From Micrococcales bacterium (GTDB taxonomy: Bacteria > Actinomycetota > Actinomycetes > Actinomycetales > Dermatophilaceae), in NCBI GenBank assembly GCA_021287075.1, contig JAJTBD010000004.1, positions 62,001 to 126,000 of the forward strand: a stretch of 64,000 nt of DNA, written 5' to 3'. Under the pieces are notes generated by a model that had not been told where the DNA came from, did not search any database, and saw only the letters and a list, made by a program, of their open reading frames with translations. The position numbers were made by a program, and so were the translations under genes. Positions 56,436 through 64,000 of this stretch are shown one piece after another (the stretch's first letter is position 1; every line of letters starts with the position of its first letter).

Positions 56436-58499
56436 CTAGATCGACAGCTCCGGCTTGACGCGCGCTGCCGTCCACACACCTGCACGCTTGGCGGCAAAGG
56501 TCGAGAGGGCGTATGCCGCCAGGACATAGCCTGCGAGCACGAGCAGGTCCACCCAGATGTGGCCGAGGGACCCGCCATACATCAGCCTGCGGACACCGTC
56601 GACGGCATAGGTCATCGGCAGCGCGTGGTGCAGCGGGTGCAGCGGCGTCGGCAGGGTCTGCCAGGGGAAGGTGCCCCCTGCGCTGACGAGCTGGACGACC
56701 ATCAGCACCAGACCAAGGAACTTGCCGACCGCGCCGAGGCGCGAGGCGAGCGCATGCAGGATCATCACGAAGCACGCCGACACCGCCGCGAGGAAGAGGA
56801 CCAGCCGCAGCGGGTGGGTCGCGCTCACCCCGACCAGCAGCAGGGTGACCCCGAGCGCTGCCACGACCTGCACCACGCCAAGAATCGCCGGCGCGAGCCA
56901 GCCGCCGAGGGAGGTCCGCCAGGCGGGCTGGCCCGCCGCCAGGGCACGCGGGCTGAGCGGCGAGATCACCAGGAAGAGCACATAGGCCCCGATCCAGGTC
57001 GCCAGGCTGAGGAAGAAGGGGGCCAGGCCGGCACCATAGTCTGCGGCGGAAGCAAGACTGACGCCCTTGACGCCGACGGGGTTGCCGAGCGTCTGCGCGA
57101 CGGCCTCACGGGTCTTCTTGTCGGGGTTGGGGATCTGCTTGACCCCGTCCGCCAGGCCCTTGCTCAGCTCCTTGGCACCCGACTCCAGCTGGTCCATGCT
57201 GCGGTCGAGGGTGGCAGACCCGTCAGCGAGCTTCTTGGCGCCGTCGGCGGCCTTCTGCTGGTTGGTCGTGAGCGTCTGTGCCCCCGTCGCGAGCTTGGCA
57301 TTGCCGGCGGCGAGGTCACTGGCACCCGACGACAGTGACTGCGCGCCGGTCGCGGCCGAGGCGATGCCGGACTGGAGCGTGGAGGAGGCATCGGCCAGCT
57401 TGCCGGCCCCCGCCGCCACCTGGTCCGCGCCGGTGGAGAGCTGGTTGAGCTGGCCCGAGGCCGTCTGCACCTGACTGTTGGCGGTCGTGACGGGCGTGGC
57501 GAGCCGAGTCATCTCCGACTCCACGATCGCGATCTGCTCGGGCGTCGCACCCGCCGCCTGGAGACGACGCACCACATTCGCATTGGTCTCGTTGATGCGG
57601 GTGATCACGTTGCCGGAGGCCGTGGCCGCCTGCTTGCCGGCTGCCGCGACCTGCCTGTTGCCGTCGGCGACCTGGCGCGCCCCGTCAGCCAGGGCGCGCG
57701 TCTGCGCCGGCAGCTGGGCGGTCTTGGAGTTCATCTCGCTCAGACCGGCCGAGAGCTGGGAGGCACCGGAGGAGAGCCGCTGGGCGCCTGACGACGCCGT
57801 CTGGGCACCCGCGGCGAGCTGCGCCGACCCGGCCGCGAGCTGCTGGGTGCCGTCGGACAGCGTGGCGGCGCCGGTCGCCAGCTCGTGGGACCCGGCGTTG
57901 GCCTTGGTCGCACCGTCGGCCAGTTTTGCCGCGCCGTCGGCGGCCTTCTTGATATTGGCGTGGATGGTCGAGAAGCCCTCGAGCATCTGGCTCGCCGCGG
58001 TCTCGCTGACCTGGGAGGCCACCGACTTGGTCACCTGGGCCGTGAGCTGGTTGGCGATGGTCCGCGAGAGATAGTTGTTGGCGTCGTTGGTCTCGATCTC
58101 CATCTCGGCCTGCACCGGCTTGTAGCGGGTCGAGGAGGTCAGATCGGAGGAGAAGGACGCCGGGAGGATGAGCGCGAAGTTGTAGGTGCCGTCGGAGACG
58201 CCCGCCGCGGCCTGGGCACGGGTGACCTGACGCCAGCCGAAGCTGCGCGACTTCAGCAGCTCGTCGGCGACCTTGTCGCCGAACTGCACCTCCTCGCCGT
58301 TGGCGAGGGTCGCGCCCTTGTCCTCGACCACGACGGCCGCGGGGACCTGGTCCATGTTGCCGTAGGGGTCCTTGTTGGCATACAGATACAGCCCGGCGTA
58401 CAGGCTGGGCACGAGCAGAAGGGCGACCACGGCCAGGCGCGGCAGCTTGCCGGAGAGCAGCCGCATCAGCTCGGTGACGGCTAGGCGGACGGCGGTCAT
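56436..58499 (-). CDS. YhgE/Pip domain ABC-2-type membrane protein
   Basis: A 687-residue membrane protein. One helix at 25-40 is followed by a large extracytoplasmic domain containing many Leu-x-x-Gly-Ala-x-x-Leu repeats (about 190-450; for example GAATLSDGTQQLAAGSAQLA), then six helices from about 500. The design matches YhgE/Pip proteins, which are linked to phage reception and type VII secretion. The ATG overlaps the stop of the ATPase-like gene (58496-58499), and TetR is divergent. It is probably an export pair. Confidence 0.9.
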   Translation of the reverse strand: MTAVRLAVTELMRLLSGKLPRLAVVALLLVPSLYAGLYLYANKDPYGNMDQVPAAVVVEDKGATLANGEEVQFGDKVADELLKSRSFGWRQVTRAQAAAGVSDGTYNFALILPASFSSDLTSSTRYKPVQAEMEIETNDANNYLSRTIANQLTAQVTKSVASQVSETAASQMLEGFSTIHANIKKAADGAAKLADGATKANAGSHELATGAATLSDGTQQLAAGSAQLAAGAQTASSGAQRLSSGASQLSAGLSEMNSKTAQLPAQTRALADGARQVADGNRQVAAAGKQAATASGNVITRINETNANVVRRLQAAGATPEQIAIVESEMTRLATPVTTANSQVQTASGQLNQLSTGADQVAAGAGKLADASSTLQSGIASAATGAQSLSSGASDLAAGNAKLATGAQTLTTNQQKAADGAKKLADGSATLDRSMDQLESGAKELSKGLADGVKQIPNPDKKTREAVAQTLGNPVGVKGVSLASAADYGAGLAPFFLSLATWIGAYVLFLVISPLSPRALAAGQPAWRTSLGGWLAPAILGVVQVVAALGVTLLLVGVSATHPLRLVLFLAAVSACFVMILHALASRLGAVGKFLGLVLMVVQLVSAGGTFPWQTLPTPLHPLHHALPMTYAVDGVRRLMYGGSLGHIWVDLLVLAGYVLAAYALSTFAAKRAGVWTAARVKPELSI

Positions 58500-59116
58500 G
58501 CGATCTCCCCAAGGCGATAGCGGACGGGCTGGTCGAGCTGGCTGGCGGTGCCGGACGCGCACAGGACGACCACGGTCAGCCCCTCCTGCGCGAGCTCCTC
58601 CGCCCGAGCCCACCAGATCGACGGGTCGCCGCCGAACCGGTCGGGCTCGCCGAGGACCAGCACGCGCGTCGCGGTGCGCTGGGCGGCGGCGTCCATGAGC
58701 AGGACCGCCCGGTCTGGGCCCTCTACGGACTCAAAACGCTGGGCGCTCAGGTGCTCCAGCCCTCGCTCGGCGAGGAGCTGGTGTGTGGGCGCTCGACCAG
58801 AGGGGCGTCCGGCGAGCGCGAGCTGCTCGGAGGCGGCGAACGCGACGGGCACCTCGTCGAGCGGCGCGGACACGTCGGTGACGTCCACGAGCTGCACGTG
58901 GCGCCGAAGGCGGCGCGCGTCGGCCTCGCCGTCCAGCAGCACCGCGCCGGCCGCGAGCCTGATCCGACCGCCGAGCGCGAGCGCGAGGGTCGTCAGACCA
59001 GTGCCGGGCGGCCCGGTCACCATGGTGACCCGCCGCGGGGGCGCGACGAGCGAGGTGGGCGGAAGGAGGGGGACGTGCGGTCCGGCGACGGTCGCGCGGT
59101 CAGCGATGAGCTCCAC
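58496..59116 (-). CDS. Degenerate ABC ATPase-like protein
   Basis: A 206-residue protein in the ABC ATPase position. The phosphate loop reads GPPGTGLTTLALALGG (about 35-50), where the Walker lysine is leucine. No LSGGQ signature is seen. A Walker B-like VLVLGEPDR is retained. The fold is ATPase-like, but ATP hydrolysis is unlikely without the lysine. It is coupled to the YhgE/Pip gene, so it may act as a regulatory or structural partner. The true start may differ, but ATGGAGCTC at 59116 fits. Confidence 0.75.
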   Translation of the reverse strand: MELIADRATVAGPHVPLLPPTSLVAPPRRVTMVTGPPGTGLTTLALALGGRIRLAAGAVLLDGEADARRLRRHVQLVDVTDVSAPLDEVPVAFAASEQLALAGRPSGRAPTHQLLAERGLEHLSAQRFESVEGPDRAVLLMDAAAQRTATRVLVLGEPDRFGGDPSIWWARAEELAQEGLTVVVLCASGTASQLDQPVRYRLGEIA

Positions 59117-59166
59117 GGATGGTCCTCTGCTGTGGGTGGGGAGTGGTGCGCGACATTGCGCCTAAC

Positions 59167-59198
59167 TTGAGTCTACTCAAAATTGAGTGAATGTCACT
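59167..59198. promoter_or_regulatory. TetR operator between the YhgE operon and tetR
   Basis: TTGAGTCTACTCAA (59167-59180) is a perfect palindrome with a 2-base centre. AGTGAATGTCACT (59186-59198) is a second palindrome, preceded by a further TTGAGT. The region is AT-rich and lies between divergent genes, as expected for TetR control of both. Confidence 0.7.
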
Positions 59199-59216
59199 TT
59201 TTAGGTGAGAGCGACG

Positions 59217-59222
59217 TAGCAT
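59217..59222 (+). promoter_or_regulatory. Probable -10 box of a leaderless transcript (tetR)
   Basis: TAGCAT ends 7 bases before the GTG at 59230 with no ribosome site between. The palindrome pair just upstream would cover the -35 region. Confidence 0.55.
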
Positions 59223-59229
59223 TGATCCC

Positions 59230-59841
59230 GTGCCCACCACTATGAGCCGCCGAGAGCGCAATAAGGCCGAGAAGCGCGAGCGCATTCTCGGCGCCGCCTC
59301 CGACCTGTTCAGTGAGCAAGGGTATGCCGCGACGACGACCCAGGCGGTCGCGGCCCGCGCCGATGTCGCGGTGGGCACCGTCTTCCAGTACGCCGCCACC
59401 AAGCCCGAGCTGTTGATGATGGTGATGAACACCCGCCTCGCGGAGGGTCTGGGCTCGGGCCGCAGCGGCGTCGCGCGGATCCGCTCACCCCACAAGGCCG
59501 TGCTGGCGCTCGCCGAGCCACTCCTCGAGCTGGTCGCCCAGGAGCCGGAGAACCTCACGGCATACGTCAGGGAGCTGATCTTTGGCGAGCCGGGGCCGCA
59601 TCACGACACGAGCCTCGGGATCGTCTCCGGTCTGGAGCGGGCCATCGGCGAGACGCTGACACGCACCTCCCAAGGGCGCCTGCGCGGAGGGATCGATGAG
59701 ATCACCGCCGGCCGGGCCGTGCTGTCGTCGCTGCTGCTCGAGCTCAACAGCACCCGCATGGGCCGAGACCCGCGCGAGAGCCTCGAGGAGCGCCTGCGCA
59801 CCCAGGTCGAGCTCAGCCTGCACGGTGTGCTCCAGGCCTGA
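59230..59841 (+). CDS. TetR/AcrR family transcriptional regulator
   Basis: A 203-residue TetR protein. The helix-turn-helix is at about 17-60: RILGAASDLFSEQGYAATTT then ADVAVGTVFQYAATKPELLM. The GTG start is preceded by a -10 box at 7 bases. It is divergent from the degenerate-ATPase/YhgE operon and probably represses it through the TTGAGT palindromes. A GTATGCCGC motif falls inside the recognition domain as Tyr-Ala-Ala. Confidence 0.88.
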   Translation: MPTTMSRRERNKAEKRERILGAASDLFSEQGYAATTTQAVAARADVAVGTVFQYAATKPELLMMVMNTRLAEGLGSGRSGVARIRSPHKAVLALAEPLLELVAQEPENLTAYVRELIFGEPGPHHDTSLGIVSGLERAIGETLTRTSQGRLRGGIDEITAGRAVLSSLLLELNSTRMGRDPRESLEERLRTQVELSLHGVLQA

Positions 59842-59875
59842 CGGCGGCATACCCCGTCGTGGGCATGCTGCAGCG

Positions 59876-60322
59876 TCAGGCGACGGTGAAGAGGGGGTCG
59901 CCAGGAGCGACGTCGGTGCCCGGCTCGGGCTGGAGCACCGAGCCCGGCTCGGACTCCATGTGCACCACGAGCACGAGGGTGCTGTAGCCCGCGTCGTCTG
60001 CCGCGGTCGGGTCCCACTCGATGACGGGCGTGCCCGCGGTGACGGTCGACTTCTCCTCGGCCAGGACGGTGAAGCCCTCGCCCTTGAGACGCACCGTGTC
60101 GATGCCGAGGTGCACCAGGATGCCCACCTTGCCGCCCATGATCACGAAGGCGTGCGGGTGGATCTTGAGCAGTCTGCCGTCGATGGGTGCGAGCACCTGC
60201 TGGGGCACCGAGCCGGGGTCGATGGCCACGCCCGCGCCGATCCGCTCCTCGGCGAAGAGCTGGTCGGGCGCCTCGCTCATCGCCACCGTCGTCCCCGCGA
60301 GGGGGCTGAGGACCTCGGTCAC
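59876..60322 (-). CDS. PTS glucose-type IIA component
   Basis: A 148-residue IIA-Glc domain. The start block is VLSPLAGTTVAMSEAPDQLFA and the phosphorylated histidine is in VGILVHLGIDTVRLKG (about 85-90); GDPLFTVA closes the fold. It accepts phosphate from HPr and gives it to IIB. The GTG overlaps the IIB stop (60319-60322). It is last in a three-gene operon with IIB and the SIS protein, and should act with IIC encoded divergently. Confidence 0.9.
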   Translation of the reverse strand: MTEVLSPLAGTTVAMSEAPDQLFAEERIGAGVAIDPGSVPQQVLAPIDGRLLKIHPHAFVIMGGKVGILVHLGIDTVRLKGEGFTVLAEEKSTVTAGTPVIEWDPTAADDAGYSTLVLVVHMESEPGSVLQPEPGTDVAPGDPLFTVA

Positions 60323-60549
60323 ATCAGGTCCTCGATGTCCTCGGCCAGCGTGTCGGCCTCGGGCCCCACGATGACCTGCACGATGGTGCCGCTCGCCATC
60401 ACGCCGTGGGCACCGGCCCGCTTGAGGGCGGCCTCGTCGACAAGGCTGGCGTCCTCGACCTCGGTGCGCAGCCGGGTGATGCACGGCTCCATCTCGACGA
60501 TGTTGTCGGCGCCGCCGAGGGCCGCCAGGATGTCCGCTGCCTTGCTCAT
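60319..60549 (-). CDS. PTS glucose/amino-sugar IIB component
   Basis: A 76-residue IIB domain with the phosphorylated cysteine in EMEPCITRLRTEVED (about 19-33). Length and motif are those of single-domain IIB proteins of the glucose superfamily. It is coupled at both ends by 4-base overlaps. In relatives it is often fused to IIC; here IIA, IIB and IIC are separate genes, as in Streptomyces N-acetylglucosamine systems. Confidence 0.92.
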   Translation of the reverse strand: MSKAADILAALGGADNIVEMEPCITRLRTEVEDASLVDEAALKRAGAHGVMASGTIVQVIVGPEADTLAEDIEDLM

Positions 60550-61649
60550 GGGTTCTCCTTGCTGTCGCGCGACCCCGCGGTCGCGTCGTCCGAGTGTGGG
60601 TCGGTCTGGGTGACTTTGGCCAGCCCCCTGGGTGCATCCGGGTCCAGACCGAGACCCAGCGCGAGCCCGTGGATGGCGATCTGGGCGGGCACGATGGCCG
60701 CGATCGGCGCCACCTGCTCGGGCAGGTCAGGCCCCGGCAGGGTGCGCTCACAGGCCTGGGCGAATGCCGCCGTGCCCCCGATCCCCAGGACGCGGGCCCC
60801 GCGGCGGCGCAGGTCGAGGGCCAGGCCGACCATCGCGTCGTCGAGCGGGCCGTCCTGCGCCGCGACGAGGACCGCGAGCATGTCGGAGTCGACCACCGAG
60901 ATCGGCCCGTGGCGAAGGTCGGCGTAGGAGCTGGACCGCACCGGCGAGAGGCAGGTCTCCTCGAGCTTGAGCGCGACCTCCATCGCCGTGCCGAGCAGGA
61001 GGCCGCGACCCGAGACGATCGTATGGTCGCGCGCCCCGGCAAGCATCAGCACCGCTGCAGCGAGCTCGCCGCTGTCGCGCAGCGCGCCCACCAGCCGCTC
61101 GACCTCGTCGGGCACCCGCGCCAGGTCGCGTTGCAGCCCGGTCGGATCGGCCATCAGTCCGGAGGCCAGGACGGCGAGGGCAGCGAGCTGGGTCGTGTAG
61201 GACTTCGTCGCCGGGACGGCCAGCTCCGGACCCGCCTCTGTGACGAGCGCGAGGTCGGCGTCGTCGGCCAGCGGTGAGCCCGCGGCATTCGTCACGGCTG
61301 CGGTCGCCGCCCCGCACTCGCGGGCCCACTGCTGGGTCGCGACGATCTCCTCGGTCCTGCCCGACTGGGAGATGCTCACCACGAGCGTGTCGGAGAGGTC
61401 GACGCGCGCCCCATAGTGGGTGGCCACGCTGGGGGCGGCCATCGCGGCCTGGATCCCGGCGCGCGACTCAACGAGATAGCGCGCATACAGGGCGGCGTTG
61501 TCGCTGGAGCCGCGGGCCACGAAGAGCACATGGCGACGACCGGCGGCCAGGCGGGAGACCTCGGCCTCGACACCCTCGAGCCGCGCCAGCGTCGCCCGCA
61601 GCGCTCGCGGCTGGTCCTCGATCTCCGTGAGCATCTGCTGGCCCACCAT
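60546..61649 (-). CDS. SIS domain sugar isomerase/deaminase-like protein
   Basis: A 367-residue protein with two SIS domains like the isomerase half of GlmS. It has FVARGSSDNAALYARYLVES (about 43-62), VSISQSGRTEEIV, and SGRGLLLGTAMEVALKLEE in the second domain. A GlmS-type glutaminase domain is absent. With the PTS and NagA genes it likely deaminates or isomerises glucosamine-6-phosphate to fructose-6-phosphate. The ATG at 61649 has AAGGAG 5 bases upstream. It is divergent from the GntR gene. Confidence 0.88.
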   Translation of the reverse strand: MVGQQMLTEIEDQPRALRATLARLEGVEAEVSRLAAGRRHVLFVARGSSDNAALYARYLVESRAGIQAAMAAPSVATHYGARVDLSDTLVVSISQSGRTEEIVATQQWARECGAATAAVTNAAGSPLADDADLALVTEAGPELAVPATKSYTTQLAALAVLASGLMADPTGLQRDLARVPDEVERLVGALRDSGELAAAVLMLAGARDHTIVSGRGLLLGTAMEVALKLEETCLSPVRSSSYADLRHGPISVVDSDMLAVLVAAQDGPLDDAMVGLALDLRRRGARVLGIGGTAAFAQACERTLPGPDLPEQVAPIAAIVPAQIAIHGLALGLGLDPDAPRGLAKVTQTDPHSDDATAGSRDSKENP

Positions 61650-61765
61650 GGCGACTCCTTCATCGGCCGGTCGGGGAGGGACTGATCCGACCGACCCGAT
61701 TGTCACAGCCCGGCCACGGCAGCGGCCCGGTCCTTGACAGCCTCATCGGCGGGGATCATCCTCTG

Positions 61766-61791
61766 ACTGGTACGGACCAGAACGTACCAGT
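61766..61791. promoter_or_regulatory. DasR/NagR-like GntR operator
   Basis: ACTGGTAC (61766-61773) and GTACCAGT (61784-61791) form an inverted repeat. The inner ACTGGTacgGACCAG also resembles the DasR element of Streptomyces (ACTGGTCTAGACCAGT). It lies between the divergent SIS/PTS operon and the GntR/IIC/NagA operon, so one site could control both. Confidence 0.75.
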
Positions 61792-61819
61792 AATGACGAC
61801 CCGGCGGAAGATGGCGACG

Positions 61820-62590
61820 ATGCCCGCGAAGCGCACCCTCGACGGCGTGGTGCCCAAGCACCAGCAACTGCGCGACGCCCTGGCCCGCCTGGCCCGCGAG
61901 GAGCTCGCCCCCGGCGACACCATCCCCTCCGAGCGCGAGCTGATGGTGACCTATGCCGTCTCGCGCGACACCGTGCGCAAGGCCATCGCGGCACTGGTCA
62001 CCGACGGCCTGCTCGTGCGCGCCCACGGCAAGGGCACCTTTGTCGCCCTCCCCCGCATCGAGTCTCACCTCCACCTCGCGTCCTTCACCAAGGACATGCG
62101 CCGCAGGGGGCTGGAGCCCACCACCCTTGTGCTCGGCGCCCGGCTCGCGCCGGCGCCCCTGCCGGTCCTGGACTTCTTGGGGGGTGCCCCGCGGGACGAG
62201 CACTGGCGTCTGGAGCGCATGCGGCTGGCGGACGGGCAGCCCATGGCACACGAGCTGAGCTGGTGCTCGGCCACGGCACTGCCCGATCTGGGGCGTCACG
62301 ACCTCACCGGCTCCGTCTATGCCGTGCTGGCCGAGCACTACGGCTATGCGATCGACCAGGCCGAGCAGACGACCTGGGCCGAGGTGCCCGACGAGCCGAT
62401 GTCCCGCCTGCTCGACCTGCCCGAGCACACCGCGGTGCTGCTGTTCCACCGCCAGTCCACCGCCGCCGGCACCCCGCTCGAGTCGGTCTTGAGCACCTAT
62501 CGGGGCGACCGCTACTCGCTCCACATGTCGCTGGACAGCTCCATGCCCAGCGATGCACCACACCCACCCAACCGAAAGGCAGCGCGATGA
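61820..62590 (+). CDS. GntR family regulator with UTRA domain (DasR/NagR-like)
   Basis: About 256 residues. The winged helix is VPKHQQLRDALARLAREELA then IPSERELMVTYAVSRDTVRK. A UTRA effector domain follows (ASFTKDMRRRGLEPTTLVLG; WRLERMRLADGQPMAHELSW), as in regulators that sense amino-sugar phosphates. The start is uncertain: ATG 61820 has GGAAG 9 bases upstream, while ATG 61793 directly abuts the operator and ATG 61811 has no spacing. It is coupled to IIC by ATGA and probably autoregulated. Confidence 0.85.
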   Translation: MPAKRTLDGVVPKHQQLRDALARLAREELAPGDTIPSERELMVTYAVSRDTVRKAIAALVTDGLLVRAHGKGTFVALPRIESHLHLASFTKDMRRRGLEPTTLVLGARLAPAPLPVLDFLGGAPRDEHWRLERMRLADGQPMAHELSWCSATALPDLGRHDLTGSVYAVLAEHYGYAIDQAEQTTWAEVPDEPMSRLLDLPEHTAVLLFHRQSTAAGTPLESVLSTYRGDRYSLHMSLDSSMPSDAPHPPNRKAAR

Positions 62591-63852
62591 GCACTGTTGA
62601 CACCACCGCCGGCAGCCCGCCGGCCAAGTCTGGGAAGTCCCGCCTGGCGGGGATCCAGAAGTTCGGGCGCAGTCTCATGCTGCCCATCGCGAGCCTCCCG
62701 GCCGCCGCCCTCCTCCTGCGCCTCGGCCAGCCCGACCTGCTCGGCGCCGACGGCCTCGGCTGGACCAAGGTCGCGCCCGTCATCGCGGCTGCAGGTGGGG
62801 CGCTGTTCGACAACCTGCCGCTCCTCTTCGCTGTCGGCATCGCGATCGGCATGGCCAAGAAGTCCGACGGCTCGACCGCGATGGCCGCCCTCATCGGCTA
62901 TCTCGTCTTCAAGGGCGTCAACGAGGCGATGTCCCCCGCGATCCTCGGGGAGCCCGCCAAGGGGGAGGACCAGGAGCTCATCAAATTCGGCGTGCTCGGC
63001 GGCATCCTCATGGGCCTGGTCTCGGCGTGGCTGTGGCAGCGGTACTACCGCACCAAGCTGCCCGACTTCCTCGGCTTCTTCGGCGGACGTCGCTTCGTGC
63101 CGCTCCTGACCGCTCTGGCCGGCCTCCTCCTCGGCGTGCTGACCTCCTTCATCTATCCCGCCTTCGACGCCGTGCTGACCAACCTCGGCGAGTGGGTCGC
63201 GGCCAACGCGATCGTGGGTGGTTTCGTCTATGGCACGCTCAACCGCCTGCTCATCCCGACCGGCGTGCACCACATCCTCAACTCGGTGCCGTGGTTCGTC
63301 CTCGGCGAATACACCAACCCCACCACCGGCGCCGTCGTGCACGGCGAGATCCCACGTTTCCTGGCCGGCGACAAGACGGCCGGCGCCTTCACAACCGGCT
63401 TCTTCCCGATCATGATGTTCGCCCTGCCCGCCGCCGCCATCGCGATCTGGCAGGAGGCTAGGCCGGCCCAGAAGAAGGTCACCGGCGGCATCATGCTCTC
63501 GGCTGCCCTGACGGCATTCCTCACCGGCATCACCGAGCCGCTCGAGTTCGCCTTCATGTTCGTCGCGTGGCCGCTCTATGTCCTGCACGCCGTGCTCACC
63601 GGCACCTCGCTGGCGATCGTCAACGCGCTGGGCATCAAGAGTGGTTTCGGTTTCAGCGCAGGCATGTTCGACCTGCTTCTCAACTGGAACATCTCGACCA
63701 AGCCGGTCCTGCTCGTGCTCATCGGCCTGATCTACGCGGCCATCTACTACGTGCTCTTCCGCTTCGTGATCCGCAAGTGGAACCTGCGCACGCCCGGCCG
63801 CGAGGAGGAAGGCGACATCGCCCTCTCCGACGACACCGTCTCGGGCAGCTGA
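62587..63852 (+). CDS. PTS IIC component, glucose/N-acetylglucosamine family
   Basis: A 421-residue membrane permease with about ten helices. It starts with a hydrophilic segment and KFGRSLMLPIASLPAAALLL. The substrate-site motifs GVHHILNSVPWF and GITEPLEFAFMFVAW (glutamate that binds sugar) match the PtsG/NagE family. No IIB or IIA domain is fused. NagA, SIS and DasR-like control make N-acetylglucosamine the best substrate guess. It is coupled to GntR by overlap and leads into nagA 4 bases downstream. Confidence 0.9.
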   Translation: MSTVDTTAGSPPAKSGKSRLAGIQKFGRSLMLPIASLPAAALLLRLGQPDLLGADGLGWTKVAPVIAAAGGALFDNLPLLFAVGIAIGMAKKSDGSTAMAALIGYLVFKGVNEAMSPAILGEPAKGEDQELIKFGVLGGILMGLVSAWLWQRYYRTKLPDFLGFFGGRRFVPLLTALAGLLLGVLTSFIYPAFDAVLTNLGEWVAANAIVGGFVYGTLNRLLIPTGVHHILNSVPWFVLGEYTNPTTGAVVHGEIPRFLAGDKTAGAFTTGFFPIMMFALPAAAIAIWQEARPAQKKVTGGIMLSAALTAFLTGITEPLEFAFMFVAWPLYVLHAVLTGTSLAIVNALGIKSGFGFSAGMFDLLLNWNISTKPVLLVLIGLIYAAIYYVLFRFVIRKWNLRTPGREEEGDIALSDDTVSGS

Positions 63853-63856
63853 GCAG

Positions 63857-64000
63857 ATGATCCTCACCGCCGCGACCGTCATCACCGCCGACGCCGTCCA
63901 CTCCCCCGGGCATGTGCTCGTGGAGGAGGGGCTGGTCGTCGGGGTCGGTGGCGGCCGCGGCGGGGTGGACAGCCTCGACCTCGGCGACGCGGTCCTCACG
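63857..64000 (+). CDS. nagA: N-acetylglucosamine-6-phosphate deacetylase, N-terminal part only
   Basis: Only 48 codons lie in the window. They read MILTAATVITADAVHSPGHV and then a beta-rich start with VGVGGGRGG, which fits the small N-terminal beta-sandwich of NagA-type amidohydrolases. The gene runs off the end. Its place after the PTS IIC gene and beside a SIS deaminase gene supports the call more than the sequence itself does. Confidence 0.6.
   Translation, partial: MILTAATVITADAVHSPGHVLVEEGLVVGVGGGRGGVDSLDLGDAVLT

Overview
The window is high-GC (about 70%) chromosomal DNA of an actinobacterium. LysX (lysyl-phosphatidylglycerol synthase fused to lysyl-tRNA synthetase), an EthA-like monooxygenase, DUF222/HNH and WXG100-like remnants, a PHO box, many ATGA/GTGA overlaps and many apparently leaderless genes all fit this phylum. 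The overall gene set suggests Micrococcales (Intrasporangiaceae/Dermacoccaceae-like), but I cannot fix the family by eye. I see no rRNA, tRNA, CRISPR array, intact insertion sequence or phage.

Layout. 0-3.4 kb: a wrecked flavin monooxygenase, then an SDR/phosphotransferase/histidine-phosphatase operon. 3.6-8.2 kb: a small membrane protein, a LOG-family protein with an MFS transporter, a sulfide/persulfide detoxification gene behind a CstR-type operator, and an FMN protein. 8.3-14.5 kb: an amidohydrolase, a secreted lipase, an acyl-CoA synthetase, LrgAB and VapBC. 14.6-24.8 kb: an MMPL transporter with divergent TetR, a methyltransferase/terpenoid-toroid/methyltransferase/glycosyltransferase cluster, and LysX. 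24.8-30.6 kb: SGNH and esterase genes, then a decaying amino-acid/amide catabolic operon with its LysR. 30.6-37 kb: DUF4921, a DisA_N-domain protein, and a PadR/2,4-dienoyl-CoA-reductase operon. 37-43.4 kb: an uncharacterised gene pair, a DnaQ exonuclease with a DUF294 nucleotidyltransferase, and a CYTH-CHAD protein. 43.5-52.8 kb: a second CstR-type operator with CoA-disulfide reductase, a PHO-box membrane gene (broken), an internally deleted EthA-like monooxygenase, SerA, FadD, enoyl-CoA hydratase and quinone oxidoreductase. 52.9-59.9 kb: PaiB, type-VII-like and HNH remnants, a DHFR-family protein, a broken PPOX gene, and a YhgE/Pip exporter with a degenerate ATPase and TetR. 59.9-64 kb: a complete amino-sugar PTS locus (IIA, IIB, SIS isomerase/deaminase, GntR, IIC, start of NagA).

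The most unusual signal is genome texture. The octamer GTATGCCG (with CGGCATAC) occurs about 65 times by hand count, against roughly 2 expected from composition. It is spread over both strands, about four times denser between genes than inside them, used in several reading frames (often forcing rare codons), and three times folded into a perfect or near-perfect hairpin between convergent genes. This resembles the layout of DNA-uptake sequences of Neisseria and Haemophilus, which to my knowledge has no described counterpart in actinobacteria. A second element type, two 64-base hairpins of identical 27-10-27 architecture with shared ends and shared loop but different stems, also sits between convergent genes.

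Broken genes are frequent (about eight). Single-base frameshifts may be real decay or assembly errors. The large internal deletions are not explained by base-calling errors.
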